Assembly: GCF_029581355.1 (NCBI RefSeq)
Contig: NZ_CP120849.1
Coordinates: forward strand, 962,501-1,026,500
Reading direction: 5' to 3'
From: Parabacteroides chongii
Lineage (GTDB): Bacteria; Bacteroidota; Bacteroidia; Bacteroidales; Tannerellaceae
DNA length: 64,000 nt
Positions 46,220 through 54,684 of this stretch are shown here, piece by piece. A program made the position numbers and the translations under genes. Below the pieces are notes generated by a model that was given only the letters and a program-made list of their open reading frames with translations, had not been told where the DNA came from and did not search any database. Position 1 is the stretch's first letter. Every line of letters begins with the position of its first letter.

Positions 46220-46220
46220 C
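46212..46220 (+). repeat. attL core of the element
   Basis: TCTGGGTAC: the 3' acceptor strand of the tRNA, discriminator A and one base. It recurs at 59264-59272. Confidence 0.7.
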
Positions 46221-46224
46221 GAAT

Positions 46225-46257
46225 AAACCCTGATAATTACTTAATTATCAGGGTTTT
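46225..46257 (+). terminator. Element-borne terminator downstream of tRNA-Leu
   Basis: Perfect 15-bp stem, 46225-46239 with 46242-46256, followed by T and then TCTGC. It lies inside the element next to attL and replaces the chromosomal terminator that was displaced to 59280-59311. Confidence 0.75.
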
Positions 46258-46272
46258 CTGCTTTTATGGGGC

Positions 46273-46296
46273 GTACTAAATGTGTACTGAATGACG
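46273..46296 (+). repeat. Left arm-type repeat (integrase binding candidate)
   Basis: A 24-bp sequence beginning GTACTAAATGTGTACTGAAT, matching 59129-59152 at 22 of 24 positions in the same orientation. Confidence 0.65.
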
Positions 46297-46410
46297 AATA
46301 CAAAGAAAAGGTGTACTTTTATAATTTTTCTCCCTGTATCTTTATAATTTCTTAACTATTACCTTATCTTTTCTTCCTTATTATTGCCGATGTTTTCGGG
46401 AAAAGTGAGA

Positions 46411-46436
46411 TTCTTACCTTATATTTGTAGTAAGAA
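46411..46436 (+). promoter_or_regulatory. Promoter with dyad for the first element gene
   Basis: TATATTTG at 46420-46427 matches the -7 consensus, and TTCTTAC (46411-46417) with GTAAGAA (46430-46436) forms a perfect 7-bp dyad flanking it, a likely operator. The first element gene starts 20 bp downstream. Confidence 0.5.
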
Positions 46437-46455
46437 CGTTTAAAGGCACACGATT

Positions 46456-47364
46456 ATGGAAAATCATATAGAAACCAATTTCAGAGAAATACAGAAGATA
46501 TTAGATAGTTGTATAGCGCATGACTATAAAACTAAAGTAGATGCACTATTTTTAAAACGTGAATATTTGACGCAAGCCCAGCTAAAGGATTATTTGCGGC
46601 AAGAAATTTTCCGTGTGACTGAAAATATTGTAGCCATCCAACAAAAATACCGTGTCGTGCGTAACATTGTATTGGATATGGATATTCCCGATTTTTTGTG
46701 GGAAAGTGGTTATTTTGAGGACTTGAATTCTGATGAAAGAAAAAAATATATCGGTTTCCGCTGCTCTGATTTTGATATGGATGCATATTTGCATGAACCG
46801 TCCTGTTATGATGGGCGGCTTCCTTATTTGTCCATTATCGTTAATCTTGTCGTGCTTTCCAAATATTTGCGCTATCTGCAAGAACAGGAAAGCAATTACC
46901 ATACAGATGCGGTTGCCATCCAAGAGCAAGCCTTGCCAAAAGAGAAAGAGGAAAGTGCAGATACTAATCCAACCAAGATTGTGGGCAAAAGCAATCCTTT
47001 CAAGTCCACGTTGAAAGCTAATGAAATCAAACTTCTGACCGACTGTGTGAATGAAGCGAATATGTTTACTACTACCGTCAGCGCCAAAATACTTACCGAT
47101 TTTTTCAACTGCAAACTGAATGGGGTATTGAAAGTTAATAATACCCGTCTGTTAGCCTATCTTATGATGCAACTTAGCTGTTATAATTACATCGTTTATG
47201 AATGGCAGTCTGTCATAGCAAACAATAAGCTGATATTGAAGAAGATAAAAGGTGAACCGCTTACACGTACTGACCTGTCGAGTGCGACAGACCAAGCGAA
47301 AAACATCTATCCGAAAGGATATGAAATCATAGACAAATACATCAAACAACTGCAAAAAGGTTGA
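46456..47364 (+). CDS. Element protein of unknown function (possibly RteC-like)
   Basis: 302 residues, mostly helical, no signal or membrane segment. The C-terminal half (LKANEIKLLTDCVNEANMF, ILTDFFNCKLNGVLKV, NNTRLLAYLMMQLSCYNYI) resembles regulatory proteins found on Bacteroides mobile elements such as the RteC family, but the match is from memory and weak. It is the first gene of the element and has its own promoter with a dyad. Confidence 0.6.
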   Translation: MENHIETNFREIQKILDSCIAHDYKTKVDALFLKREYLTQAQLKDYLRQEIFRVTENIVAIQQKYRVVRNIVLDMDIPDFLWESGYFEDLNSDERKKYIGFRCSDFDMDAYLHEPSCYDGRLPYLSIIVNLVVLSKYLRYLQEQESNYHTDAVAIQEQALPKEKEESADTNPTKIVGKSNPFKSTLKANEIKLLTDCVNEANMFTTTVSAKILTDFFNCKLNGVLKVNNTRLLAYLMMQLSCYNYIVYEWQSVIANNKLILKKIKGEPLTRTDLSSATDQAKNIYPKGYEIIDKYIKQLQKG

Positions 47365-47488
47365 GCATAGATTGAACGCTCAAACAAAGGTCAATTAGAC
47401 TTCATTTTCAAGCTCTTAACTTTGCCCCCGTTAACAAAAAAACGAGGGTGCGCACCTTCATATTGTTTCACCTAAATTCCTAAACAAT

Positions 47489-47776
47489 ATGGAAAGAGAT
47501 TTAGAGTTAAGAGTTTCCGAACTCGAAAAGATGTTGTTCCTTTCAAAGAACGTGCTTAGCTTCGATGAAGCGAGCAAGTTCTTGAACCTTTCTAAAAGTT
47601 ACCTGTACAAGCTGACTTCGGGTAACTTGATACCCCATTACAAGCCGCAGGGCAAAATGCTTTATTTTGAGAAAGCGGAGTTGGAAGCATGGTTGCGTCA
47701 GAATCCGGTCAAGACGCAGGCGCAGATAGAGCAGGAAGCGCAGAAGTATATCCTTAACCGTCCTCTAAAGAAATAA
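47489..47776 (+). CDS. HTH excisionase-like DNA-binding protein
   Basis: 95 residues. A helix-turn-helix of the MerR/excisionase (HTH_17) type: FDEASKFLNLSKSYLYKLTSGN, followed by the wing IPHYKPQGKMLYFEKAELEAWL. Such proteins on Bacteroides elements act in excision or control replication genes. The next gene is 5 bp away, so they are cotranscribed. A TAACTTTG -7 element sits at 47417-47424. Confidence 0.87.
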   Translation: MERDLELRVSELEKMLFLSKNVLSFDEASKFLNLSKSYLYKLTSGNLIPHYKPQGKMLYFEKAELEAWLRQNPVKTQAQIEQEAQKYILNRPLKK

Positions 47777-47781
47777 CGGCT

Positions 47782-48855
47782 ATGGAAAATAGAAAAGCGA
47801 CAGAAGCCGGGCAGGGTGTTACCATGCAGAAAGAGGATTTCGCAGCCCTTTGGAAAACCATTCATCTAAAGGTAACGGACACTTACGAAGTGCCGCCCGA
47901 AATACTCTGGGTGAACGGCTCTACCATTGGCACGCTGGGTAATTTCAGCGCATCCACAGGCAAAGCCAAGAGTAAAAAGACATTCAACATTTCCGCTATC
48001 GTTGCGGCAGCGTTGAAGAATGATGAGGTACTGAAGTATTCGGCATACCTGCCACCGAACAAACGGAAAATCCTCTATGTAGATACCGAGCAGAGCAAAT
48101 ACCATTGCCACAAGGTCATGGAACGTATTTTGCGACTTGCTGGACTGCCTACCGACAAGGACAGGGACGATTTTGTTTTCATCGTGCTAAGGGAGCAGAC
48201 TCCCGACAAGCGGAAACAGATTATCGGCTATATGCTTGAAAATATGCCCGATGTGGGGTTACTCATCATTGACGGAATCCGTGACTTGATGTATGACATC
48301 AACAGCCCCAGCGAATCGACTGACCTAATCAACCTCTTGATGCGCTGGTCAAGCGGATATAACCTGCATATCCATACCGTACTGCATTTGAACAAGGGGG
48401 ATGACAACACAAGGGGGCATATCGGTACGGAACTGAACAACAAGGCTGAAACCGTCCTGCAAATCACGAAAAGCCAGCAGGACGGCAACATAAGCGAGGT
48501 AAAGGCGATGCACATACGTGACCGGGAATTTGACCCGTTCGCATTCCGTATCAATGACAACGCTTTACCCGAAATCGTGGATGATTATGTATTCCAACAA
48601 CCTAAGCAGGACAGGAATTTTCCGCTTACGGAACTGACTGAACAGCAACACCGGGAAGCGTTGGAGAACGGTTTCGGCAAGCAGGTGGTACAAGGCTATT
48701 CCAATGTCATAGCGGCATTGAAACAGGGTTATGCGAGTATCGGCTACGAGCGTGGACGCAATGTTCTTGTGTCACTTAACAAGTTTCTTGTGAACAAGCG
48801 CATGATTGTGAAAGAGGGCAAGGGCTACCGCTATAATCCCGATTTCCATTATTAA
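47782..48855 (+). CDS. RepA-like AAA ATPase/helicase
   Basis: 357 residues with a P-loop GNFSASTGKAKSKKTF (about 53-68), a Walker B-like strand GLLIIDGIRDLMYDINSP and a RecA-type core GYNLHIHTVLHLNKGD, matching RepA hexameric helicase-like proteins of Bacteroides elements. With the next gene, a primase, it probably replicates the excised circle. Upstream gap 5 bp from the HTH gene. Confidence 0.87.
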   Translation: MENRKATEAGQGVTMQKEDFAALWKTIHLKVTDTYEVPPEILWVNGSTIGTLGNFSASTGKAKSKKTFNISAIVAAALKNDEVLKYSAYLPPNKRKILYVDTEQSKYHCHKVMERILRLAGLPTDKDRDDFVFIVLREQTPDKRKQIIGYMLENMPDVGLLIIDGIRDLMYDINSPSESTDLINLLMRWSSGYNLHIHTVLHLNKGDDNTRGHIGTELNNKAETVLQITKSQQDGNISEVKAMHIRDREFDPFAFRINDNALPEIVDDYVFQQPKQDRNFPLTELTEQQHREALENGFGKQVVQGYSNVIAALKQGYASIGYERGRNVLVSLNKFLVNKRMIVKEGKGYRYNPDFHY

Positions 48856-49018
48856 AAGTCAGTTTGGTTTAGTCCGGGTGTATATACAAGAGGAACGGAC
48901 TTACTATTTCCCTGTATCGGAACAGGCAGGTTTAGTATGGTACGGGTATATATATAACGGACTAAACAGGACTGGTGCACTTTTCAACTATTTTTTAGTC
49001 CCCAAAAAAGAAAATGTT
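48856..49018. other. Iteron-like repeats upstream of the primase (possible replication origin)
   Basis: Two copies of a TATATA-(n)-AACGGACT-type motif at 48881-48904 and 48947-48967, with GTTTAGTCC at 48867-48875 mirrored by GGACTAAAC at 48959-48967. A third copy is at 56512-56535. They lie between the ATPase and primase genes. No origin function is proven. Confidence 0.5.
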
Positions 49019-49984
49019 ATGAATATCGAAGATGTGAAACAAATACCCATCGCAGACTATCTGCACAGTTTAGGCTACTCTCCTGTCAAGCAGCAGGGCA
49101 ACGGCTTATGGTACAAATCACCGTTAAGGGAGGAACACGAACCGTCTTTCAAGGTGAACACTGACCGCAACCTTTGGTATGACTTTGGCGCAGGCAAGGG
49201 CGGCAACATCATCGCACTGGCAAAGGAACTCTATTGCTCCGACAGCCTGCCATACCTGTTAAACCGGATAGCGGAACAGACACCGCACGTCCGCCCGGTC
49301 AGTTTTTCTTTTCCCCAGCGTAGGACAGAACCGAGTTTCCAACATTTGGAAGTCCGTGACTTGACCCATCCGGCATTGCTCCGTTACTTGCAGGGACGGG
49401 GTATCAATATCGAACTGGCAAAAAGAGAATGTAAGGAACTCCATTTTACCAATAACGGCAGACCGTTCTTTGCTATCGGTTTCCCGAACATGGCAGGAGG
49501 TTACGAGGTTCGCAATTCCTTTTTCAAAGGCTGCATCGCCCCGAAAGACATCACCCATATACGGCAGCAGGGAGAGCCGAGAGAGAAGTGTTTGGTATTC
49601 GAGGGTTTTATGGACTATCTTTCTTTCCTCACGCTCCGGATGAAGAACTGCCCGACCATGCCCGACCTTGACAGGCAGGATTATGTCATACTCAACTCTA
49701 CTGTCAATGTGCCGAAAGCTATTGACGTGCTGTACCCGTATGAACGCATCCACTGTATGCTTGACAATGACAAGGCAGGATATGAAGCGACACGGGCTAT
49801 CGAATTGGAATACTCCTACCGTGTGCGTGACTTCTCGGGCAATTACAGGGGGTATTCGGACTTGAACGATTACCTGTGCGGCAGGAAGCAGGAACAGAAG
49901 AACAGCACCAGCCAAGCGCAGGAGATAAAGCAGGAAACCGGACAACGTGCCGCCCCAAGACAGAAAAGGGGCAGGGGCATTTAG
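49019..49984 (+). CDS. Toprim DNA primase with CHC2-type zinc finger
   Basis: 321 residues from ATG 49019 (MNIEDVKQIPIADYLHSLGY); the frame upstream to 48878 crosses the repeat region and is unlikely to be translated. Zinc-ribbon/CHC2-like part WYKSPLREEHEPSFKVN with WYDFGAGKGGNIIALA (about 30-75), then a toprim fold with LVFEGFMDYLSFLTL (acidic EG motif) and CMLDNDKAGYEATRAIE (DxD-type). The element primase; partner of the RepA-like ATPase. Confidence 0.9.
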   Translation: MNIEDVKQIPIADYLHSLGYSPVKQQGNGLWYKSPLREEHEPSFKVNTDRNLWYDFGAGKGGNIIALAKELYCSDSLPYLLNRIAEQTPHVRPVSFSFPQRRTEPSFQHLEVRDLTHPALLRYLQGRGINIELAKRECKELHFTNNGRPFFAIGFPNMAGGYEVRNSFFKGCIAPKDITHIRQQGEPREKCLVFEGFMDYLSFLTLRMKNCPTMPDLDRQDYVILNSTVNVPKAIDVLYPYERIHCMLDNDKAGYEATRAIELEYSYRVRDFSGNYRGYSDLNDYLCGRKQEQKNSTSQAQEIKQETGQRAAPRQKRGRGI

Positions 49985-50023
49985 TCCGGCAGGATTACCA
50001 GTGACAGGCGGTTTAATTTGGAG

Positions 50024-50077
50024 AGCAAGGTTATGTTTCGGTAAACCGAAACTACCTTGCTTTGCTTGACAGCAAAG
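50024..50077 (+). other. oriT candidate: nested hairpins upstream of mobC
   Basis: AGCAAGGT (50024-50031) pairs with ACCTTGCT (50054-50061) around an inner stem GTTTCGGT (50035-50042) and ACCGAAAC (50045-50052). A second hairpin, CTTTGCT-TGAC-AGCAAAG at 50060-50077, follows. The position, just before mobC and the relaxase gene, is where Bacteroides oriTs lie. Confidence 0.6.
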
Positions 50078-50131
50078 AAAATTTCTCCCGTTGGTCGCAA
50101 TTTTTAAGACACCATTTAAACGTAAAAACCT

Positions 50132-50515
50132 ATGACGAATATAAAGGATAAGCCGGGGGGACGTCCGGCAAAGAAACGGATAGAGAAGCAGCAACGGGTT
50201 GTCAGCACGAAGCTGACCGAGTTGCAGTATTACGCCATCAGGAAGCGAGCCGGGGAAGCCGGGTTGCGTGTCAGTGAGTATGTAAGGCAGGCGGTTGTTT
50301 CGGCAGAGGTCATACCCCGGCTGAACAGGCAGGATGCGGACACCATCCGCAAGCTGGCAGGGGAAGCCAACAACATCAACCAGTTGGCGCATCGGGCAAA
50401 TGCCGGAGGTTTCGCACTGGTGGCGGTGGAACTGGTGAAACTGAAAAACAGGATTGTCGAAATTATAAACCAGTTGTCGGATGATTGGAAAAATAAAAAA
50501 GGGAAGCGGGTTTAA
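50132..50515 (+). CDS. MobC-like relaxosome protein
   Basis: 127 residues. Basic N-terminus, then a ribbon-helix-helix-like region (RVVSTKLTELQYYAIRKRAG, LRVSEYVRQAVVS) and a helical tail with ANNINQLAHRANAGG, the standard mark of MobC proteins that assist relaxase at oriT. It overlaps the relaxase ORF by 35 bp in another frame, so translation is coupled. Confidence 0.92.
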   Translation: MTNIKDKPGGRPAKKRIEKQQRVVSTKLTELQYYAIRKRAGEAGLRVSEYVRQAVVSAEVIPRLNRQDADTIRKLAGEANNINQLAHRANAGGFALVAVELVKLKNRIVEIINQLSDDWKNKKGKRV

Positions 50516-51407
50516 GGGCTGCGTAAACTATGTGTTGGGCAAGGAACAGGCGACTTTGCTCCATGCGGACGGGGTACTGACAGAAAGCCGGGGAGATATA
50601 ATCCGCAGCTTCTGTATGCAGACCGGGATGAATCCCGACTTGAAAAAGCCAGTCGGACATGTCGCACTAAGCTATTCGGCAGTGGATGCACCCAAATTGA
50701 CGGACGAGAAAATGATACAGCTTGCGCAGGAGTATATGCGTGAAATGAAAATCACCGATACGCAGTATATCATCGTGCGCCATCAAGACCGGGAACACCC
50801 ACATGTGCATATCGTATTCAACCGTATAGACAACAACGGCAAGACCATTTCGGACAGGAACGACATGTACCGTAACGAGCAGGTATGTAAGAAGCTGAAA
50901 ACCAAGCACGGGCTTTATTTCGCTGGTGGGAAAGAACAGGTAAAGCAGCACCGCTTGAAAGAGCCGGACAAATCGAAATACGAGATTTACAACGCTGTAA
51001 AGAATGAAATCGGGAAGTCTAAGAACTGGCAGCAGTTACAGGAGCGGTTAGCGGAAAAGGGTATTACTATCCGGTTCAAGTACAAAGGGCAGACAAACGA
51101 AGTGCAGGGCATATCCTTTTCCAAAGGAGAATACACGTTCAAGGGTTCGGAGATAGACCGTAATTTCAGTTTCTCCAAACTGGATAAATGTTTCGGGGAT
51201 GCAGGACTGAACGCTGCCGGAAACAACCGGCAGACAGTTTCCGTACCTGTTCAGGAGCCAGCGCAGACACCGGGCAAAGCCGACAGTCCGTTACTGGCAG
51301 GCTTGGGCGGTCTGTTCTCCGCTTCATTCTCTCCGGCTGATGAAATGCCCGATGATTCCTTTTTGAGAAAGAAGAAGAAAAAAAAGAAAAAACAACTAAA
51401 GTTATAA
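50481..51407 (+). CDS. MOBP-type relaxase (MobA/VirD2-like)
   Basis: 308 residues. N-terminal GSGFKGCVNYVLGKE, then the metal-binding histidines in RHQDREHPHVHIVFNRID (HxHV-type), typical of relaxases of Bacteroides mobilizable elements. It nicks oriT and leads the strand into a recipient. The C-terminus is a basic lysine tract (KKKKKKKK) after a low-similarity region. Start overlaps mobC by 35 bp. Confidence 0.93.
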   Translation: MIGKIKKGSGFKGCVNYVLGKEQATLLHADGVLTESRGDIIRSFCMQTGMNPDLKKPVGHVALSYSAVDAPKLTDEKMIQLAQEYMREMKITDTQYIIVRHQDREHPHVHIVFNRIDNNGKTISDRNDMYRNEQVCKKLKTKHGLYFAGGKEQVKQHRLKEPDKSKYEIYNAVKNEIGKSKNWQQLQERLAEKGITIRFKYKGQTNEVQGISFSKGEYTFKGSEIDRNFSFSKLDKCFGDAGLNAAGNNRQTVSVPVQEPAQTPGKADSPLLAGLGGLFSASFSPADEMPDDSFLRKKKKKKKKQLKL

Positions 51408-51411
51408 GCGT

Positions 51412-52131
51412 ATGGAGGAAAATTTGATTTTAGAGGGGCTTCTCTCAATGGTTACAGAACTGAAAGAGAAACAGGAAGCACAGGTAACGCCAGCCAGTCG
51501 GGAGGAAACGCTCGAAAGACTGGGCGCAATCGAACAGGCATTGTCGGAACTGTACAGTAACCCTGCTGTTCCCGAAAAGGATTTGCAGGCTATCCGAAGC
51601 CAGCTTGACGAGGTAAGGAACAGGATGCAAGGTCAGCAGAAACATATCGAGGACACCAAGAAAATAGTATTGGAAACCTACCGTTGTTTCAAGGTAATGA
51701 TTGATGCTTTGGGCTCTTGCAAGACGGATAGAGAGGAAGCTGCACCCTTACCGTTCTATCAACGGATTTACAACAAGGTCGCTTCTTGGATTCGTCCGGG
51801 ATTGTTTCTTTTTTCGGCAGTGCTGGTTATCTGTTCCGCTTCCATATTCTTGAATGTCCGTTTGGCTGAACGTATGCAGCAGTTGCAGGACAACGATATA
51901 AAATACCGCTATTTGCTGATGCAAGGACAGGCAGACGGGGAAATTTTTGATATGCTGGAAAACAAGTTCAAATGGCAGAGGGATGAACATTTTATCCGAA
52001 GCCTGACGGATTCGGTGATTGATTTTGAATACCGTCTTCGGAAACAGGCAGAAACGTTGGAGCGTGCAAGGTTACTCAATGAACAAGCCGAGCAGTTGAG
52101 AAAGGAGGCTGATAAGCTGGGCAAACCATAA
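51412..52131 (+). CDS. Coiled-coil membrane protein of the mobilisation region
   Basis: 239 residues: an N-terminal coiled coil (about 1-100, LKEKQEAQVTPASREETLERL), one transmembrane segment (about 126-146, GLFLFSAVLVICSASIFLNV) and a C-terminal helix (about 195-239, RLRKQAETLERARLLNEQAE). It starts 4 bp after the relaxase. Role probably in mobilisation or exclusion, not known. Confidence 0.8.
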   Translation: MEENLILEGLLSMVTELKEKQEAQVTPASREETLERLGAIEQALSELYSNPAVPEKDLQAIRSQLDEVRNRMQGQQKHIEDTKKIVLETYRCFKVMIDALGSCKTDREEAAPLPFYQRIYNKVASWIRPGLFLFSAVLVICSASIFLNVRLAERMQQLQDNDIKYRYLLMQGQADGEIFDMLENKFKWQRDEHFIRSLTDSVIDFEYRLRKQAETLERARLLNEQAEQLRKEADKLGKP

Positions 52132-52138
52132 AACGAAA

Positions 52139-52179
52139 CAAAGCCGAGGTGATGAACTATGTTCACCGTTTCGGCTTTG
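52139..52179. terminator. Hairpin after the mobilisation block
   Basis: CAAAGCCGA at 52139-52147 pairs with TCGGCTTTG at 52171-52179, with an inner GGTGA/TCACC stem. It separates the rightward mob block from the leftward cargo operon. Confidence 0.6.
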
Positions 52180-52235
52180 CAAATTCATTTTTTCGTGTAG
52201 AGTTCTTCCTTGAACTTGCGTAATATTGCTATGCT

Positions 52236-53174
52236 TTATTTATTTGAACAGTTTCCGTATTTCTCTAAATCCATTCGACTACGGCTGGAAGTGACCATAT
52301 ACACACCACTAAAAATGAGAATTACTGCCATTATTTTTATTGCATTAAAAGAATCCATTCCCAAATATACAGCGACAGCACACGCAACAATCGGTTGAAT
52401 GTAATTGTACATTCCAGCCACAGTAGGACGAAGTCTTTTCTGTCCAATAACAATGAACATATAACTGATAAAAGTCGCTCCTACGACAATAAACACCAAT
52501 CCTCCGATTTCTCTTAAATGTAAATCACCCCATTGTGCATTCATCAAATCATTCGTTGAAAAAGGTAATAAGCAGATAAAGGAATAAGTAAACATCCATT
52601 TCATAATGGTCGTCAAGGAGTATTTGTTTACAAAATTCTTATAGAAAACAATGTAAAACGCATAACATAATTGAGCAAACAGCACTAACAAGTCCCCCCA
52701 TATAGCGGTATTATTAACAGTAGATGATATTTGCACGTCCTGTCCATTGCCTAAAATGAGTAATAAAGCACCCCCTGCACCGAACGCTATTCCTAATACT
52801 TTTTTCCCGGTTATAGGTTCTTTTAAAAATAATGCAGCCAATACCATTGCCCAAAGTGGCATACTTGTTGTAATAATAGAAGCATCTCCCGGAGATGTCA
52901 AGCTTACTCCGAATATGAAGCATCCCTGATTGAATGTTATGGCAAAAAGTGAAGCAAAAAATAATGTCATCAAATCTTTATGGTTGACATGTTCAGGCTT
53001 TTTAAAAAACGAAGTAATCCAAAACAAAACCATTGCCCCGCCAATGCGCAAATCAGTTACAACCAATGGAGTGATAGCCCCTCCAGCGAGAATTACTTTA
53101 GAAATAGGAGACAATAGTCCCCACATTGCATTTGCCCCAAACATAGAGGCATGACCTTTCCAATCAAAGCTCAT
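52236..53174 (-). CDS. EamA/DMT-family transporter
   Basis: 312 residues with ten predicted helices in two EamA repeats: GANAMWGLLSPISKVILAGG, ITPLVVTDLRIGGAMVLF, and in the second half YNYIQPIVACAVAVYLG. Drug/metabolite-type exporters of this kind move small molecules; the substrate is unknown. It is the last gene of the AraC-controlled cargo operon and overlaps the DoxX gene by 11 bp. Confidence 0.9.
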   Translation of the reverse strand: MSFDWKGHASMFGANAMWGLLSPISKVILAGGAITPLVVTDLRIGGAMVLFWITSFFKKPEHVNHKDLMTLFFASLFAITFNQGCFIFGVSLTSPGDASIITTSMPLWAMVLAALFLKEPITGKKVLGIAFGAGGALLLILGNGQDVQISSTVNNTAIWGDLLVLFAQLCYAFYIVFYKNFVNKYSLTTIMKWMFTYSFICLLPFSTNDLMNAQWGDLHLREIGGLVFIVVGATFISYMFIVIGQKRLRPTVAGMYNYIQPIVACAVAVYLGMDSFNAIKIMAVILIFSGVYMVTSSRSRMDLEKYGNCSNK

Positions 53175-53766
53175 CGTCTTTTATGTAATATAAACTAAGT
53201 AAGTATAATGCTATTGCTAACACAATCAGGCAAACTGAAACTAATCCTGTAAAATAATTAGCCAATACGAACCAACTAATTCCACAGATTACGAGATAGA
53301 GAAGTATCCCCTTTGTTTCGTTTTTGCTAATTCTAATTTTTCTTTTGGAAAAAAGAAAATAATCCAATGAATACTTGCCAGCTCCTAATAGCAGCTGGAT
53401 AAGGTATAAGCCTAAAAATAGAGCAGGTAATACCTTAATATTGAATGAGTCGAAGAAGTGAAACTTGACCGCAATCAACATGTTAAATGCTAAAACACTT
53501 GCAGCCAATCTGGTCTGAAATCCAACTAGAAGCATTATTGGACAAATGGTTTGGGCAAAGATAGTCAGCCACAGAGACGGAATATCACCGATACCGATAG
53601 GGTTACCGAAAAAATCTGCGGCATATCTGTCATAATTGACAATCTTCCCATATCCATAAGGTAACATCGTCAATCCGCAAAAGCTACGGAAATTAAGAAT
53701 GACGAAAGAGTAGAAATTCCCTGAAAAGGAATCTCTACTCACTAAATAATTTATAAGATGCTTCAT
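53164..53766 (-). CDS. DoxX-family membrane protein
   Basis: 200 residues from ATG 53766 (MKHLINYLVSRDSFSG). Four or more hydrophobic helices, with the DoxX-like pattern FRSFCGLTMLPYGYGKI and ICPIMLLVGFQTRLAASVLA. The ORF extension to 53796 is not needed. DoxX proteins are linked to thiosulfate or quinone redox in other bacteria; the role here is unknown. It is 14 bp after the exported SDR gene. Confidence 0.8.
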   Translation of the reverse strand: MKHLINYLVSRDSFSGNFYSFVILNFRSFCGLTMLPYGYGKIVNYDRYAADFFGNPIGIGDIPSLWLTIFAQTICPIMLLVGFQTRLAASVLAFNMLIAVKFHFFDSFNIKVLPALFLGLYLIQLLLGAGKYSLDYFLFSKRKIRISKNETKGILLYLVICGISWFVLANYFTGLVSVCLIVLAIALYLLSLYYIKDDEL

Positions 53767-53780
53767 ATATTCACAGTCAA

Positions 53781-54653
53781 TCAATATGATGTCCAACCGC
53801 CATCGGCCACGAATATACTGCCATTTACGAATGAAGCTTCATCAGAAGCAAGAAAGAGAGCAACCTTGGCTATCTCGTCCGGGGTACATTTCCTCATGTT
53901 CGTGATGTAACCTTCTGTAATCTTATCTTCAATGTCTTTCCATTTTCCAATAGACTGGTCGCGTGCTGTTTTGGATCCGGCCAGCTTTTCACTGTTGATG
54001 CGCAGATTGGTTTCTACTCTACCGGGGGCAACAGCATTACAACGGATATTCTTTTCCTTATAGTTGAACGCCACATTTTTGGTCAATCCGATTAAAGCAT
54101 GTTTGGAAGCTACATAGGCTGCTCCACCACCACGTGCTCCAGTAAATCCGGCAATGGAAGCTGTATTGACAATGACCCCACCGCCCTGTTTCTCAAAAAT
54201 GGGAATCACTTTACGAATACCTCGCATCGGTGCATTCAGGTTGGTTTCCATTACTTTGTACCATAAGTCGTCACTGACTTCACCGACCGGTATCAGCTCG
54301 TCAAAAATGCCTGCATTATTCACCAGTATGTCCAGACGTCCATATTTGGATAAAGCAGCATCCACCATTTTTTGAATGTCGGCTTCTTTGGTTACATCCG
54401 CTTCTACGCCCATTACATCATATCCCTGCTTGGACAGTGAGGTTACGGCTTCATCCAAAGTAACTTTATTGATGTCAACCAGGACGACTTTAGCTTTTTC
54501 TTGGGCAAACAAGGTGGCGATAGCTTTTCCATTGCCAGATGCCGCTCCCGTAACCAAAGCTATTTTATTGTTTAACCTGGCACTCTGTGCGAATGCTTGT
54601 CCTGCAAATAACATGAGAATGAGAATCATTCCTAGAGAAATAATTTTTTTCAT
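53781..54653 (-). CDS. Short-chain dehydrogenase/reductase with Sec signal peptide (putative periplasmic)
   Basis: 290 residues from ATG 54653. The N-terminus has a Lys-rich start and a hydrophobic core ending AGQAFAQSA, a clear Sec signal. The rest is a classical SDR: cofactor loop VTGAASGNGKAIA, NNAGIF, Ser in VNTASIAGFTGARG and YVASKHALIG (YxxxK). It is about 60 percent similar to the next gene upstream. A secreted nicotinamide-dependent SDR is unusual, since the periplasm normally lacks free NAD(P)H. The ORF extension to 54716 overlaps the upstream stop. Confidence 0.85.
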   Translation of the reverse strand: MKKIISLGMILILMLFAGQAFAQSARLNNKIALVTGAASGNGKAIATLFAQEKAKVVLVDINKVTLDEAVTSLSKQGYDVMGVEADVTKEADIQKMVDAALSKYGRLDILVNNAGIFDELIPVGEVSDDLWYKVMETNLNAPMRGIRKVIPIFEKQGGGVIVNTASIAGFTGARGGGAAYVASKHALIGLTKNVAFNYKEKNIRCNAVAPGRVETNLRINSEKLAGSKTARDQSIGKWKDIEDKITEGYITNMRKCTPDEIAKVALFLASDEASFVNGSIFVADGGWTSY

Positions 54654-54684
54654 ACGCTTTGAGAATTTAAATGTTACTATAAAA

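Noticed and set aside
46456..47364. Firm naming of the first element gene as rteC
   Set aside because: The resemblance is weak and from memory; kept as unknown with a note.
49259..50392. A 377-codon minus-strand ORF opposite the primase and mobC
   Set aside because: It spans two real genes and the oriT region and looks like a shadow of their codon use.
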